In this document: positions 50,439 through 60,883 of the stretch, in pieces
Position numbering within the stretch: position 1 is the stretch's first letter
Layout of the letters: each line of letters begins with the position of its first letter
Assembly: GCF_000300535.1 (NCBI RefSeq)
Contig: NZ_AMSH01000007.1
Coordinates: 23,634-87,633 of the forward strand
Direction of reading: 5' to 3'
Length of the DNA: 64,000 nt
Source: Bacillus xiamenensis
GTDB taxonomy: Bacteria > Bacillota > Bacilli > Bacillales > Bacillaceae
Position numbers and translations under genes: made by a program
Notes under the pieces: model-generated
Databases searched by the model: none
What the model was told of the DNA's origin: nothing
The model's input: the letters and a program-made list of their open reading frames with translations, nothing else

Positions 50439-52268
50439 ATGAGCAAACGTATACCAGATGAACTTTTGGAGCAAATCCAAAAAAACGCAGACATTGTCGA
50501 AGTGATTGGAGAATACGTACAGCTTAGAAAGCAAGGTCGGAATTACTTTGGTCTTTGTCCATTCCATGGTGAAAATACTCCATCATTCTCTGTTTCAGCA
50601 GATAAGCAAATCTTCCATTGTTTTGGCTGCGGTGCAGGAGGTAATGTATTTTCGTTCCTCAGACAAATGGAAGGCTACTCATTTATTGAAGCCGTTTCAC
50701 ATGTTGCTGATAAGTACCATATTGATTTGCCTGATCATGTAGCAAACGCCCAGATCAGTTCCTCTCAGCAAGAGGATACAGCAGATCATAAAATGATTGA
50801 GGCCCATGCGCTTCTTAAGAAATTTTACCACCATTTGCTGGTAAATACAAAGGAAGGTCAAAACGCACTCGATTATTTACGGTCCAGAGGCTTTACCGAT
50901 GAAACAATTGCCAAGTTTGAGATCGGGTATGCTCTCGACTCATGGGATTTCATGACCAAGTTTTTAGAAAAACGAGGGTTTGATCCGGTGATGATGGAGA
51001 AGGCTGGTCTTTTGATTCAACGTGAAAACGGCACAGGATTTTTTGACCGCTTTAGAGACCGTGTCATGTTTCCCATTCATGATCATCATGGAACGGTCGT
51101 CGCTTTTTCCGGAAGATCGCTTGGTCATCAACAGCCTAAATATATGAATAGTCCTGAAACGCCACTTTTTCATAAAAGTAAGCTGCTTTATCACTTTCAT
51201 GACGCGCGTATGCATATTAGAAAACGCGAGCGGGTCGTCCTTTTCGAAGGATTTGCTGACGTCATCTCGGCCGTCACATCTGGTGTTGGCGAAAGTGTTG
51301 CAACAATGGGTACGTCTTTAACAGAAGAGCACGTAAAGCTTCTGAGGCGGAACGTAGAAGAGATCATCCTATGCTATGACTCTGACACAGCCGGATATGA
51401 AGCGACCATGAAAGCATCAGATTTGCTTGGAAAAAGAGGATGTAAAGTTCGCGTTGCCATGGTGCCAGATGGACTCGATCCAGATGATTATATTCGTAAA
51501 TATGGCGGCGAAAAATTTAGGAATGACATCATAGATGCAAGTGTGACACTCATGACATTTAAGATGAATTTTTTCCGAAGAGGAAAGAATTTATCGGATG
51601 AAGGAGACCGCCTTGCTTATATGAAGCAGGTTCTCCGAGAAATCAGCCGGTTAAACGGCTCCTTGGAACAAGAGATTTACATGAAACAGCTTGCTGGAGA
51701 GTTCTCCATCTCACTTGACTCATTAAGGGAACAATTGGAGCTGTTTGAAAAGCAGCAGCGGCAAGAAGCCAAGAGCTCGCAAGCAGAAAACGGGCTTGAG
51801 AAAAGGCGCGCACACCTTTCAACACAGGTGAGAAGAAAGCGTCTAAGGCCGGCATATGAAAACGCAGAGAGAATGCTGCTAGCACATATGTTAAAAAGCG
51901 ATGATGTGATTCGCAAAGTGCTTGATCGGGTAGGGATTGAATTTAATATAGATTCCCACAGGGCGCTGGCAACGTACATTTATGCGTTGTATGAAGAAGG
52001 CAAAGAACCGACTCCGCAGCACCTGATGAACCGTATTGAAGATGATGTGATGAATCAGCTTCTGACGGATATATTGATGATTCAAGTTGGAGACGAACTA
52101 AGTGAAGCTGAATTAAGTGATTATGTTAAAAAAGTGTTGAATCATCGGAATTTGTCAATGATAAAGGAAAAAGAACTAGAACGTGCAGAGGCGGAGAGGC
52201 AAAAAGATTTCTTCAAAGCGGCAACACTTGCAAAAGAAATTATTCAGTTGAACCGTTCGCTGAAGTAA
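50439..52268 (+). CDS. dnaG: DNA primase
   Basis: 609 residues. The N-terminal CHC2 zinc domain ([11 protein letters not shown] and FHCFGCG, about 40-64) precedes the RNA polymerase/Toprim core ([18 protein letters not shown], catalytic acidic residues) and the C-terminal helicase-binding domain (about 450-609). It makes primers at the fork. ATG 50439. Part of the yqxD-dnaG-sigA operon. Confidence 0.97.
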   Translation: MSKRIPDELLEQIQKNADIVEVIGEYVQLRKQGRNYFGLCPFHGENTPSFSVSADKQIFHCFGCGAGGNVFSFLRQMEGYSFIEAVSHVADKYHIDLPDHVANAQISSSQQEDTADHKMIEAHALLKKFYHHLLVNTKEGQNALDYLRSRGFTDETIAKFEIGYALDSWDFMTKFLEKRGFDPVMMEKAGLLIQRENGTGFFDRFRDRVMFPIHDHHGTVVAFSGRSLGHQQPKYMNSPETPLFHKSKLLYHFHDARMHIRKRERVVLFEGFADVISAVTSGVGESVATMGTSLTEEHVKLLRRNVEEIILCYDSDTAGYEATMKASDLLGKRGCKVRVAMVPDGLDPDDYIRKYGGEKFRNDIIDASVTLMTFKMNFFRRGKNLSDEGDRLAYMKQVLREISRLNGSLEQEIYMKQLAGEFSISLDSLREQLELFEKQQRQEAKSSQAENGLEKRRAHLSTQVRRKRLRPAYENAERMLLAHMLKSDDVIRKVLDRVGIEFNIDSHRALATYIYALYEEGKEPTPQHLMNRIEDDVMNQLLTDILMIQVGDELSEAELSDYVKKVLNHRNLSMIKEKELERAEAERQKDFFKAATLAKEIIQLNRSLK

Positions 52269-52470
52269 TACGTCTACTATTTATGACAAGACTTACGGCT
52301 GGCAATGAATCCTTTATGGGAGGAGCATAAGACCGCAAGCATCTTGCCTTCATCATTATTTATTTTATTCCTATTTGCTCATTCTGTTTGATAGAGAGAG
52401 AAAAGCAGAGCGGAAGCAAATCGCAAGTTACTTTAGAATTCGTTGCAAGCTTTGGAAGGAGGGATCCATA

Positions 52471-53592
52471 ATGGCTGATAAACAAGCCCACGAAACCGAA
52501 ACTGAATTAACCTTTGAACAGGTGAGAGATAAGCTCACTGAAACGGGTAAAAAACGGGGCGTTTTAACATACGAAGAAATTGCAGAGCGTATGTCTAGCT
52601 TTGAAATTGAATCAGACCAAATGGATGAATACTATGAATACTTAGGCGAACAGGGTGTCGAGCTCATCAGTGAAAACGAAGAGACGGAAGACCCAAATGT
52701 TCAGCAGCTGGCTAAAGCAGAAGAAGAATTTGACCTGAACGATTTAAGCGTACCACCAGGTGTCAAAATTAATGATCCTGTTCGTATGTACTTAAAAGAG
52801 ATCGGTCGCGTCAATTTGTTATCTGCTAAAGAAGAGATTACGTATGCTCAAAAGATCGAAGAAGGCGATGAGGAATCAAAAAGAAGATTAGCGGAAGCGA
52901 ACCTTCGTCTCGTTGTCAGCATTGCAAAACGCTACGTTGGTCGTGGTATGTTGTTCCTTGACTTGATTCAAGAAGGAAACATGGGTCTCATGAAGGCAGT
53001 TGAGAAGTTTGATTACCGCAAAGGATACAAATTCTCAACATATGCGACTTGGTGGATTAGACAGGCGATCACACGTGCTATTGCCGATCAGGCGAGAACG
53101 ATTCGGATTCCAGTTCATATGGTGGAAACCATTAATAAATTGATCCGTGTTCAAAGACAGCTTCTGCAAGATCTAGGCAGAGAACCAACGCCAGAAGAAA
53201 TTGCTGAAGACATGGATTTAACACCAGAGAAAGTAAGAGAAATTCTTAAAATTGCGCAAGAGCCTGTATCTTTAGAAACACCTATTGGTGAAGAAGATGA
53301 CTCGCATCTTGGTGATTTTATTGAAGACCAAGAGGCGACTTCTCCATCTGACCATGCTGCATATGAGCTCTTAAAAGAGCAGCTGGAAGATGTATTAGAT
53401 ACGCTAACGGACCGTGAAGAAAATGTGCTGAGACTACGTTTCGGATTAGATGACGGAAGAACACGCACGTTAGAAGAGGTTGGAAAGGTGTTTGGCGTAA
53501 CAAGAGAGCGTATTCGACAAATTGAAGCGAAAGCTCTTCGTAAATTAAGACACCCTAGCAGAAGTAAACGATTAAAAGACTTCTTAGAATAG
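52471..53592 (+). CDS. sigA: SigA, housekeeping sigma factor
   Basis: 373 residues. Region 1.1 (about 15-75) is followed by 1.2, region 2 ([20 protein letters not shown] and the -10 reading [17 protein letters not shown]), region 3 and region 4.2 helix-turn-helix ([23 protein letters not shown]). ATG 52471 follows AAGGAGGG; the open frame upstream is leader. The 200-base dnaG-sigA gap probably holds the sporulation sigma-H promoter known in B. subtilis. Confidence 0.98.
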   Translation: MADKQAHETETELTFEQVRDKLTETGKKRGVLTYEEIAERMSSFEIESDQMDEYYEYLGEQGVELISENEETEDPNVQQLAKAEEEFDLNDLSVPPGVKINDPVRMYLKEIGRVNLLSAKEEITYAQKIEEGDEESKRRLAEANLRLVVSIAKRYVGRGMLFLDLIQEGNMGLMKAVEKFDYRKGYKFSTYATWWIRQAITRAIADQARTIRIPVHMVETINKLIRVQRQLLQDLGREPTPEEIAEDMDLTPEKVREILKIAQEPVSLETPIGEEDDSHLGDFIEDQEATSPSDHAAYELLKEQLEDVLDTLTDREENVLRLRFGLDDGRTRTLEEVGKVFGVTRERIRQIEAKALRKLRHPSRSKRLKDFLE

Positions 53593-53599
53593 AAACCGG

Positions 53600-53629
53600 A
53601 CGGATCTTGAAAGAGATCCGTTCTTTCTT
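53600..53629 (+). terminator. Terminator after sigA
   Basis: Eight-pair ACGGATCT / AGATCCGT with short loop, then TTCTTTCTTC. The following 260 bases to cccA are AT-rich with no ORF or clear element. Confidence 0.75.
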
Positions 53630-53895
53630 CATCAAAATGAAAACGCTTTTTTCAATCTGATTATATTTTACTGAATAACAAATGAATTTGCAACGTTCTT
53701 AGAGAAAAGATGTATAAAAAATACATCAAAATGTGCTGAAGGCTTCATTTCTCATCTTGATTCATTTTTGTCTAATCTGTGAACTTGGCCAAAGTTTTAT
53801 ATCATAATTCGTTTACTTTTTGTAAAATTAAAGTAGAATTAGAATTGTTTGCATAGTCTCAAAAGGGGTTTTTCACAAAGGGGAGGATGAAAGAA

Positions 53896-54255
53896 ATGAA
53901 ACGGAATCCACTTATACCATTCTTATTGATTGCCATTTTAGGAATTGGACTCACTTTTTTCTTATCAATGAAGGGGCTGAAAGATGAAGAAAAAATTGCC
54001 TCAGGGGGTAAAGAGCAACAGCAAGAAGAGACAGCAAATGCGACGCCGGAAGAATTGTATAAGCAGAACTGTATTAGCTGTCATGGGGAAAACTATGAAG
54101 GCGGCGCCGGTCCTGCATTAACAGGTGTTGGCGACAAGCTTGAAGTGGCAGACATTAAGAAGAAAATTCAAGAAGGCGGAAACGGAATGCCAGGCGGACT
54201 AATTCCGAATGAAAAGCTGGATGAAATGGCGGAATGGGTATCCAAAATTAAATAA
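53896..54255 (+). CDS. cccA: Cytochrome c-550, membrane-anchored
   Basis: 119 residues. One N-terminal anchor helix (about 5-24) and a Glu/Gln-rich linker precede a heme c domain with CISCH near residues 55-59 and axial Met in NGMPGGL. It carries electrons outside the membrane, probably to cytochrome c oxidase. ATG 53896 lies nine bases from GGGGAGG; ATG 53887 touches that site. Confidence 0.96.
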   Translation: MKRNPLIPFLLIAILGIGLTFFLSMKGLKDEEKIASGGKEQQQEETANATPEELYKQNCISCHGENYEGGAGPALTGVGDKLEVADIKKKIQEGGNGMPGGLIPNEKLDEMAEWVSKIK

Positions 54256-54263
54256 TAAAGCGC

Positions 54264-54296
54264 AAAAAGCTCTTTTTCATAAGAAGAGCTTTTTTC
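54264..54296 (+). terminator. Terminator after cccA
   Basis: Eleven-pair stem AAAAAGCTCTT / AAGAGCTTTTT with nine-base loop; the T tract is part of the arm. Confidence 0.88.
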
Positions 54297-54375
54297 ATTT
54301 GAAAACAACTTTTAAAAAGTCCATAATTTATATAAGATAGACAAGTATGAACATTAAAGAAAAGTAGTGATATGT

Positions 54376-55092
54376 ATGAATGAAATGAATTTGTCAAAAC
54401 GATTAAAAAGAGTCGCAGACTTTTTACCAAAAGAGGCTGTCTTTGCTGATATCGGCTCAGATCATGCTTATTTGCCATGCTATGCGATCTTGCATCATAA
54501 AGCCGTGAAAGCCATTGCTGGTGAGATTACAGATGGACCGCTTCAATCTGCGAAGCAGCAAGTACATAGACTTGAATTAGATGGACAGATTTCGGTCAGA
54601 AAAGGAAATGGCCTTGAAGTGATTGAAAAGGGCGAGGTGAATGCTGTAACGATTGCAGGGATGGGCGGGGCACTCATTGCAAGCATTCTAAACGAGGGCA
54701 AGCATAAGCTCACAGGGGAGGAGCGGCTCATTCTACAGCCTAATATCCACGCTCACCATATTCGTTTATGGCTCTATCAAGAGGAGTATGAACTGATGGA
54801 TGAAGTGATCTTAGAAGAGGATGGCAAAATATACGAAATCATCATTGCAGAAAAAGGCGACAAAGATAAAGCCTATGAAGGCATGTCCATTGAAACAGGT
54901 ATGCTAGTTGGCCCATTTCTTGCCAAAAAGCAAAATGACGTCTTCTGTCGCAAGTGGAGGCAAGAGCTTCAGCACATGGAGAATATAGAAAAGCAAATTC
55001 AAAAGGCCGCGCCAACGGAAGAGAACAAAGAGCGCCTGAAAGAGCTGAATGCGAAAATAAAGATATTAAAGGAGGTTTTGACTGTTGGCTAA
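54376..55092 (+). CDS. trmK: TrmK, tRNA m1A22 methyltransferase
   Basis: 238 residues. A Rossmann methyltransferase with DIGSDHAYLPCYAI (motif I, about 27-40) and AGMGGALI; a C-terminal coiled coil (about 180-235). It methylates N1 of A22 in bacterial tRNAs. ATG 54376 matches B. subtilis YqfN (MNEMNLSKRL). GTG 54367 is a weaker option. It overlaps yqfO by eight bases. Confidence 0.95.
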   Translation: MNEMNLSKRLKRVADFLPKEAVFADIGSDHAYLPCYAILHHKAVKAIAGEITDGPLQSAKQQVHRLELDGQISVRKGNGLEVIEKGEVNAVTIAGMGGALIASILNEGKHKLTGEERLILQPNIHAHHIRLWLYQEEYELMDEVILEEDGKIYEIIIAEKGDKDKAYEGMSIETGMLVGPFLAKKQNDVFCRKWRQELQHMENIEKQIQKAAPTEENKERLKELNAKIKILKEVLTVG

Positions 55093-56206
55093 AACAGTGA
55101 ACGGACATGAAATCATCCAATTATTTGAGCAATTTTCACCAAAGGCATATGCGATGGAAGGGGATAAAATTGGGCTTCAGATTGGGACGTTGAATAAAAA
55201 AGTGACCAATGTCATGATCACCTTGGATGTATTAGAAAATGTGGTAGATGAGGCGATTGAACGGAATGTGGATCTCATCATTGCCCACCATCCGCCGATT
55301 TTCCGTCCATTAAAGCATGTGGCGACAGATCAGCCGGCTGGACGGATCATTGAAAAATGCATCAAACATGATATTGCGGTGTATGTGGCACATACAAATT
55401 TAGACGTGGCTGATGGAGGGGTCAATGACTTACTTGCTGAAGCTTTAGAGCTTGGGGACACACGAGTGCTCGTTCCAACATATGAAGACCCAATCAAGCA
55501 GCTAGCCTTGTATGTCCCAGTGGAATTTGAAGAGGCCGTCAGAACGGCTTTAGGAAATGCGGGAGCTGGCCATATTGGCAACTACAGTCATTGCGCTTTT
55601 TCAAATGAAGGGACAGGCAGTTTTCTGCCATCAGAAGAAGCTGCGCCATTTATTGGTGAGACGGGTAAACTGGAATTTGTGAAAGAAGTACGAATCGAAA
55701 CCATTTTCCCTGCAAGTATTGAAAAACAAGTGATTCGTGAAATGATCAAAGCGCATCCTTATGAAGAAGTGGCTTACAGTGTACACACGACGGATCTACC
55801 TCCTATTCAAAAAGGTCTTGGTCGCATTGGAGAATTAAGAGAACCGATGACACTTAGAGACTTCACACAATTTGTGAAAACGAAACTAGATGTGAATGGA
55901 GCTCGTTTTGTAGGAGATCAAGAAGCCGTCGTAAAAAAAGTAGCTGTGCTTGGAGGAGACGGAAATAAATACATCCATCAAGCGAAAAGAATGGGTGCTG
56001 ATGTGTATGTGACAGGAGATCTTTATTTCCATGTCGCTCACGATGCTATGATGCTCGGGCTAAATGTAGTGGACCCAGGTCATTACGCAGAAAAGATCAT
56101 GAAAGAGGGCGTGAAGGCAAAGCTGCAATCTCTATGTGCAGATCAAAAGTATGATGTGCAGCTCTTTGTGTCTGAATCGAACACGAACCCATTTCAATTT
56201 GTATAA
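55085..56206 (+). CDS. yqfO: YqfO, Nif3-like dinuclear metal protein
   Basis: 373 residues. NIF3 family with metal ligands in IIAHHPPIF (His-His), HTNLDVADGG and the C-terminal GDLYFHVAHDA. A PII-like CutA/YqfO insert (about 125-235) is typical of Firmicutes. It is often named GTP cyclohydrolase 1 type 2 homolog, but the activity is not established. TTG 55085 follows AAGGAGG inside the trmK end. Confidence 0.94.
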   Translation: MAKTVNGHEIIQLFEQFSPKAYAMEGDKIGLQIGTLNKKVTNVMITLDVLENVVDEAIERNVDLIIAHHPPIFRPLKHVATDQPAGRIIEKCIKHDIAVYVAHTNLDVADGGVNDLLAEALELGDTRVLVPTYEDPIKQLALYVPVEFEEAVRTALGNAGAGHIGNYSHCAFSNEGTGSFLPSEEAAPFIGETGKLEFVKEVRIETIFPASIEKQVIREMIKAHPYEEVAYSVHTTDLPPIQKGLGRIGELREPMTLRDFTQFVKTKLDVNGARFVGDQEAVVKKVAVLGGDGNKYIHQAKRMGADVYVTGDLYFHVAHDAMMLGLNVVDPGHYAEKIMKEGVKAKLQSLCADQKYDVQLFVSESNTNPFQFV

Positions 56207-56207
56207 A

Positions 56208-56243
56208 CAAAAAACGTCAGAGCATAGCAGCTCTGACGTTTTC
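56208..56243. terminator. Bidirectional terminator yqfO / ispH
   Basis: Perfect 13-pair stem AAAACGTCAGAGC / GCTCTGACGTTTT with six-base loop, A and T tracts on either side. Confidence 0.95.
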
Positions 56244-57188
56244 TTATTTTTTCGTTTTCACGCGAGGTAATATTTTAGAAAGAGGAACAGCATGTTCGAT
56301 CTTCCAAGTCGATTCATCATCCGGTTCATAGTTTTCTAAAAAGCGGATGACTTCTTTTGTAATAGGTGTCGGTGTGGAAGCACCAGCCGTAACGGCAACG
56401 GTTTTTACGCCTTTTAGCCATTCAAGCTTTAGTTCACTTAGGTCACCAATACGGTAAGCCTGCGTTCCTGCAATCTCCATTGACACTTGAGCCAGACGAT
56501 TTGAGTTGTTACTTTTCGGGTCGCCTACCACAATGGTGAGATCGGCTTGACCGGCTTGCTGTGAAACAGCTTCCTGACGTACTTGTGTTGCAAGGCAAAT
56601 TTCTTGATGGTACTCGACATGAGGATATTTTTCCTTAATCAGCTCCATCAAATCATGGACGTCCCACTGAGACATTGTTGTCTGATTGGTGATAAGCAGT
56701 TTATCTGACGTTAAATCGAGCGCTTCGATGTCGGCTTCTGTTTCAACAAGGTGGACTAGGTCAGGGGCGACACCGACAGCTCCTTCAGGCTCGGGGTGAC
56801 CCTTTTTCCCGATATAAATAATGTCATAACCATCAGCTGTTTTTTCTGAAATAAGTTCGTGTGTTTTCGTAACATCTGGACAGGTCGCATCAATGGTAAC
56901 AAGGCCTTTTTCTTCTGCGATTTGACGAACCTCAGGGGATACGCCATGAGCGGTGAAAATGACTGTTCCGCTTTCAACCTGCTTTAAAATGTCCAGACGG
57001 TTTGGTCCGTCTAATGTGTAGATCCCATCTTGTTCGAAGGCATCTGTGACATGTTTGTTGTGCACAATCATACCTAATATATAAATTGGGCGTGGCAAGT
57101 TTTTATCAAGTGCGGCATTTTTAGCAATGACCATTGCATCTACAACGCCATAGCAATAGCCACGCGGCGATATTTTAATTACATTCAT
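56244..57188 (-). CDS. ispH: IspH, HMBPP reductase
   Basis: 314 residues. The three cluster cysteines are at GYCYGV (Cys12), DATCPDV (about Cys96) and EICLATQ (about Cys193). SNNSNRL is the substrate-binding site. It makes IPP and DMAPP in the final MEP-pathway step. ATG 57188 follows GGAGGACG on the minus strand. A single gene between two terminators. Confidence 0.97.
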   Translation of the reverse strand: MNVIKISPRGYCYGVVDAMVIAKNAALDKNLPRPIYILGMIVHNKHVTDAFEQDGIYTLDGPNRLDILKQVESGTVIFTAHGVSPEVRQIAEEKGLVTIDATCPDVTKTHELISEKTADGYDIIYIGKKGHPEPEGAVGVAPDLVHLVETEADIEALDLTSDKLLITNQTTMSQWDVHDLMELIKEKYPHVEYHQEICLATQVRQEAVSQQAGQADLTIVVGDPKSNNSNRLAQVSMEIAGTQAYRIGDLSELKLEWLKGVKTVAVTAGASTPTPITKEVIRFLENYEPDDESTWKIEHAVPLSKILPRVKTKK

Positions 57189-57231
57189 CTATTCGTCCTC
57201 CTGTAGGGAAGTGCTGCTAGAGAAGAACAAT

Positions 57232-57257
57232 ATAAAAAGCCGTAAAAAACGGCTTTT
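57232..57257 (-). terminator. Terminator of yqfQ
   Basis: Nine-pair AAAAGCCGT / ACGGCTTTT with five-base loop; the T tract runs on the minus strand, downstream of yqfQ. Confidence 0.75.
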
Positions 57258-57345
57258 GATCATTCTCTTTCTTCCATTATAGCCAAAGTAAGCGCATATA
57301 TCAAAGATTGTTATACACGTTCAACACTTCACCTTTAAAAGACCG

Positions 57346-58062
57346 CTAGACATATAGTTTTGGTACTGAACTGCCCACTCTTTTTTTCGGTTTGATGACA
57401 GGAGCAGGTGAGTGTGAAGCTGTCTTTTTGACAAGAATGTCCTCTGGATCTTCTTCTTCTTCTTTTATATCATCTATTTCATTGACCTCTGCTGTTTCTT
57501 TATGCTGCACGTCTAGTTGTTCTCCAATTTCTTTTGGTTCTGCATTTGAATCATTGTCATTCGTCTCATCATCATCCGCGCTGCCGAGCTGGCTGTAGAG
57601 CTTAATCATGGCAGGCAGATTTCTAACTAAAGGGCCGTATTGCTGAATCATTGGCGTGAACTGCTGCGCCATACCGAGTACTTTTTGTACATTTCCTAAC
57701 ATACTTGAGAGGGTCGCAGGATTTGTGAAGCTCTGGATTCCTTGTAATCCCGCACCACCTCCAGAGATCCCTGCACCTCCAGCTCCAGGCAGAAATTTTG
57801 CGAGCATGCCCTTAATTCCCGCTCCGCCGCCAAGTGCGCGGCTTTCGCCTCCTGGAATCCCGCCCATCCCGCGCAAACCGCCGCCCTGTACAGACGGAGA
57901 GCGAGGCATCATTTGTTGAAATTGATTTCCCTGCCCTTGAAAAGGCTGTTCGATAGGAGCCTGCTGTCTCCTTTGAAATATCCCGGGCTGTCCGCCATTT
58001 CCAAGGTGCCGGCGTGAGGGACGATGCGGCTGAAAATCGCCCATAGGCCTTTGCCCTAACAT
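57346..58062 (-). CDS. yqfQ: YqfQ-like spore-associated low-complexity protein
   Basis: 238 residues. A Gln/Pro/Arg-rich head (MLGQRPMGDFQPHRPSRRH) leads to a Gly/Ala-rich segment (about 60-112, repeated GGGAG / GAGG). A conserved core follows (about 112-165, SFTNPATLSSMLGNVQKVLGMAQQF), then an acidic stretch (about 170-215) and a basic Lys/Pro tail. YqfQ of B. subtilis is sporulation-linked and called a coat-type protein; the role is not settled. ATG 58062 follows GGGAGG. Confidence 0.85.
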   Translation of the reverse strand: MLGQRPMGDFQPHRPSRRHLGNGGQPGIFQRRQQAPIEQPFQGQGNQFQQMMPRSPSVQGGGLRGMGGIPGGESRALGGGAGIKGMLAKFLPGAGGAGISGGGAGLQGIQSFTNPATLSSMLGNVQKVLGMAQQFTPMIQQYGPLVRNLPAMIKLYSQLGSADDDETNDNDSNAEPKEIGEQLDVQHKETAEVNEIDDIKEEEEDPEDILVKKTASHSPAPVIKPKKRVGSSVPKLYV

Positions 58063-58217
58063 ACTTGTACCTCCCTTACTGCATTCTCTTTCTCTTCATA
58101 GGTTATGCAAGGAAGCATCAATTGGTTTCCTGTAAGAAAAGCGGACATGGTTTTTTTGCTGAAAATCAGCTATAATGAGGAGATGAGCAAAAAGGCATTG
58201 CCTTAAGGAGTGAAAAC

Positions 58218-59537
58218 ATGAAAGAAACGAAATTTACGACATATGAATTAAAGCCTTTTATTATAGATGCTATTCATGAACTGGGCTTTTATGAGCCGAC
58301 TGATATTCAAAAAAGAATCATCCCTGCTGTTTTAAAAGGAGAAAGCGTGATTGGGCAGTCACAAACAGGAACGGGAAAAACCCATGCATACTTATTGCCC
58401 CTGATTCATTCAATTGATCCAAGCAAAGAGCAAGTGCAGGTGGTCATTACTGCACCTACACGAGAATTAGCGAATCAAATTTTTAAAGAAGCCCAAACCA
58501 TCTTAAAAAATACATCTCCAGAAGAAGAAATCAAGGCAAAGCTTTACATTGGTGGAACGGACAAGCAGAAATCTATTCAAAAGCTAAAGAACCAGCCGCA
58601 TTTAGTGGTCGGCACTCCTGGTCGGATTGCTGATCTTATTCATGAGCAAGCGCTGAATGTGTACAAAGCGACATCTCTTGTCATTGATGAAGCAGACCTC
58701 ATGCTGGATATGGGCTTTTTAGAAGATGTAGACCGTATTGGGGCGCAAATGCCAGAACAGCTGCAAATGCTTGTGTTCTCAGCAACTATTCCAGAAAAGC
58801 TAAAGCCTTTCCTCAAAAAATATATGGATAATCCGAAATATGCTCACGTTGAACCGAGACGGATTACGGCTGAAAACATTCAGCATATTTTAGTCCCATC
58901 TAAACAGCGTGACAAATTAAAGCTGCTCCATGAAATGGTGACGAATGTACAGCCTTATTTAGGGATTATCTTTGCCAATACGAAAGCAACTGTTGATGAA
59001 ATCGCCTCATTCCTACAGGAAAAAGGAATGAAAATTGGCGTGCTTCATGGCGGATTAACACCGCGTGAACGTAAAAAAGTGATGAAACAAATTGAAGATT
59101 TGGAGTTCACTTATATTGTAGCATCTGATCTTGCTGCCCGCGGAATTGATATTAAGGGTGTCAGCCACGTGATCAACTATGAGCTTCCATCTGATCTTGA
59201 TTTTTATGTTCACCGTGTGGGAAGAACGGCTCGCGCTGGTTCATCTGGCATTGCGATGACCATCTATGATCTCGCTGATGAGGATGCACTCGTTCAAATT
59301 GAAAAAATGGGTGTTGTCTTTGAAAACAAAACAATTGTTCATGGCGAATGGCGAGATGCAGATGATCGTTTGAAGCGTCAAAGACGTAAAAAAGCACCAA
59401 ATGAAATTGAAGAAAAAGCAAAGCGTCTTGTCAGAAAACCGAAAGCCGTCAAACCTGGATATAAAAAGAAAATGACACGTGAGATGGATAAGATCAAAAG
59501 ACAAGAGCGTAGAAAGTCAAAGCGTAACGGAAAGTAG
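58218..59537 (+). CDS. cshB: CshB, DEAD-box RNA helicase
   Basis: 439 residues. Helicase motifs in order: GQSQTGTGKT (I), PTRELA (Ia), DEAD in VIDEADLML (II), SAT (III), RGID (V), HRVGRTAR (VI). A Lys/Arg-rich tail (about 380-439) probably binds RNA. It helps ribosome assembly in the cold. ATG 58218 follows AAGGAGTG. nfo begins ten bases after its stop. Confidence 0.95.
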   Translation: MKETKFTTYELKPFIIDAIHELGFYEPTDIQKRIIPAVLKGESVIGQSQTGTGKTHAYLLPLIHSIDPSKEQVQVVITAPTRELANQIFKEAQTILKNTSPEEEIKAKLYIGGTDKQKSIQKLKNQPHLVVGTPGRIADLIHEQALNVYKATSLVIDEADLMLDMGFLEDVDRIGAQMPEQLQMLVFSATIPEKLKPFLKKYMDNPKYAHVEPRRITAENIQHILVPSKQRDKLKLLHEMVTNVQPYLGIIFANTKATVDEIASFLQEKGMKIGVLHGGLTPRERKKVMKQIEDLEFTYIVASDLAARGIDIKGVSHVINYELPSDLDFYVHRVGRTARAGSSGIAMTIYDLADEDALVQIEKMGVVFENKTIVHGEWRDADDRLKRQRRKKAPNEIEEKAKRLVRKPKAVKPGYKKKMTREMDKIKRQERRKSKRNGK

Positions 59538-59546
59538 GGGGAAACA

Positions 59547-60440
59547 TTGTTGAAGATTGGATCACACGTATCCATGAGTGGAAAACATATGCTTCTTGCA
59601 GCGAGTGAGGAAGCTGCCTCTTATGGTTCAAATACTTTTATGATTTATACGGGTGCACCGCAAAATACACGCCGTAAAAAAATTGAAGATCTCAATATTG
59701 AAGCTGGACAAGCTCATATGAAGGAGCATGGCATGACAGATATCGTCGTTCATGCCCCTTATATCATCAATATCGGCAATACCGTTAATCCCGCTACATT
59801 CGAGCTTGGAGTGGATTTCCTCCGTTCAGAAATTGAGCGTACGGAAGCACTTGGTTCGAAACAAATTGTTCTTCATCCGGGTGCACATGTGGGTGCAGGT
59901 GCAGAAGCTGGCATTCAAAAAATCATTGAAGGCTTAAATGAAGTCATTGTGAAAGGGCAGGAGGTTCAAATTGCACTTGAAACAATGGCAGGTAAAGGCT
60001 CAGAGTGCGGAAGAAGCTTTGAAGAGCTTGCCCAAATTATCGACGGTGTGACACATAACGAAGCACTTTCTGTCTGCTTTGATACGTGTCACACGCATGA
60101 TGCGGGTTATTCCATTGTGAGTGACTTTGATGGTGTGCTAGAAGAATTTGATCGAATTGTCGGGATTGACCGAATCAAAGTTCTTCATATCAATGATAGT
60201 AAAAATGTACAAGGCGCAAGAAAAGACCGACATGAAAATATCGGTTTTGGCGAAATTGGTTTTGATGCCCTGAGCTATATTGTTCATCATCCACAGCTTC
60301 AAGATGTGCCGAAGATTCTAGAAACGCCTTATGTAGGTGAAGATAAAAAGAACAAAAAACCACCTTACAAATTCGAAATTGCGATGCTGAAAGAAAAGCA
60401 ATTTGATGAAGGTCTACTAGATAAAATTACGGGTCAATAA
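59547..60440 (+). CDS. nfo: Nfo, endonuclease IV
   Basis: 297 residues, B. subtilis length. AP endonuclease family 2 with zinc ligands in [35 protein letters not shown] and DRHENIG. It cuts abasic sites and acts in spore DNA repair. TTG 59547 (or TTG 59550, one codon later) follows AGGGGGA. Operon with cshB. Confidence 0.97.
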   Translation: MLKIGSHVSMSGKHMLLAASEEAASYGSNTFMIYTGAPQNTRRKKIEDLNIEAGQAHMKEHGMTDIVVHAPYIINIGNTVNPATFELGVDFLRSEIERTEALGSKQIVLHPGAHVGAGAEAGIQKIIEGLNEVIVKGQEVQIALETMAGKGSECGRSFEELAQIIDGVTHNEALSVCFDTCHTHDAGYSIVSDFDGVLEEFDRIVGIDRIKVLHINDSKNVQGARKDRHENIGFGEIGFDALSYIVHHPQLQDVPKILETPYVGEDKKNKKPPYKFEIAMLKEKQFDEGLLDKITGQ

Positions 60441-60458
60441 AAAAGAATGCAACGTGAT

Positions 60459-60487
60459 GGGGTGCCGCTAAATGCGGCCCTTTTTTG
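60459..60487. terminator. Terminator nfo / yqfT
   Basis: GGG-t-GCCGC / GCGGCCC stem (one bulge) around a five-base loop, followed by six T on the plus strand. Confidence 0.8.
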
Positions 60488-60488
60488 T

Positions 60489-60749
60489 CTAACTTGTAAA
60501 CTGGTTAAACAGATCATTGACGGTCTGTGCTGTCTGTTTAGAAGTAATCGCTTCCACTTGCTTAAGCAGCCGGCTACGCTCTGCATCATTAAAAATATTG
60601 ACGTTTTTCCCATTCATCAGTTTGGCAACCTCAGTGGCCTGACTGGATGTTAAGCTGACTCCGTACTGTTTTGCATACCTTAACAAATCATTTGCCGTGA
60701 TCTGATTGAGCCGCTGCAGTACAATTTTCTGAATTAAAATCAATTCCAT
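60489..60749 (-). CDS. yqfT: YqfT, DUF2624-type small protein
   Basis: 86 residues, all-helical by composition, starting MELILIQKIVLQRLNQITANDLL. It matches the YqfT position and type in B. subtilis, with unknown function. ATG 60749 follows GGGGAGG on the minus strand; six extra codons upstream would overlap that site. It is convergent with nfo. Confidence 0.85.
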   Translation of the reverse strand: MELILIQKIVLQRLNQITANDLLRYAKQYGVSLTSSQATEVAKLMNGKNVNIFNDAERSRLLKQVEAITSKQTAQTVNDLFNQFTS

Positions 60750-60883
60750 TCCTCCCCTCTGTAACAATGTATGGGCGAAAACGGAAAATGTGCAAAAAAT
60801 TTTATTTTACTCTGTGAAATGATAAAATAGTAAAGTGAATAACATGTTCATTGAAAATTTAACAAGTGTAGAAGGGAGAACGT

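Noticed and set aside
57392..57919. Pro/Ser-rich plus-strand frames opposite yqfQ
   Set aside because: They mirror the Gly/Ala-rich codons of yqfQ and have no ribosome sites.
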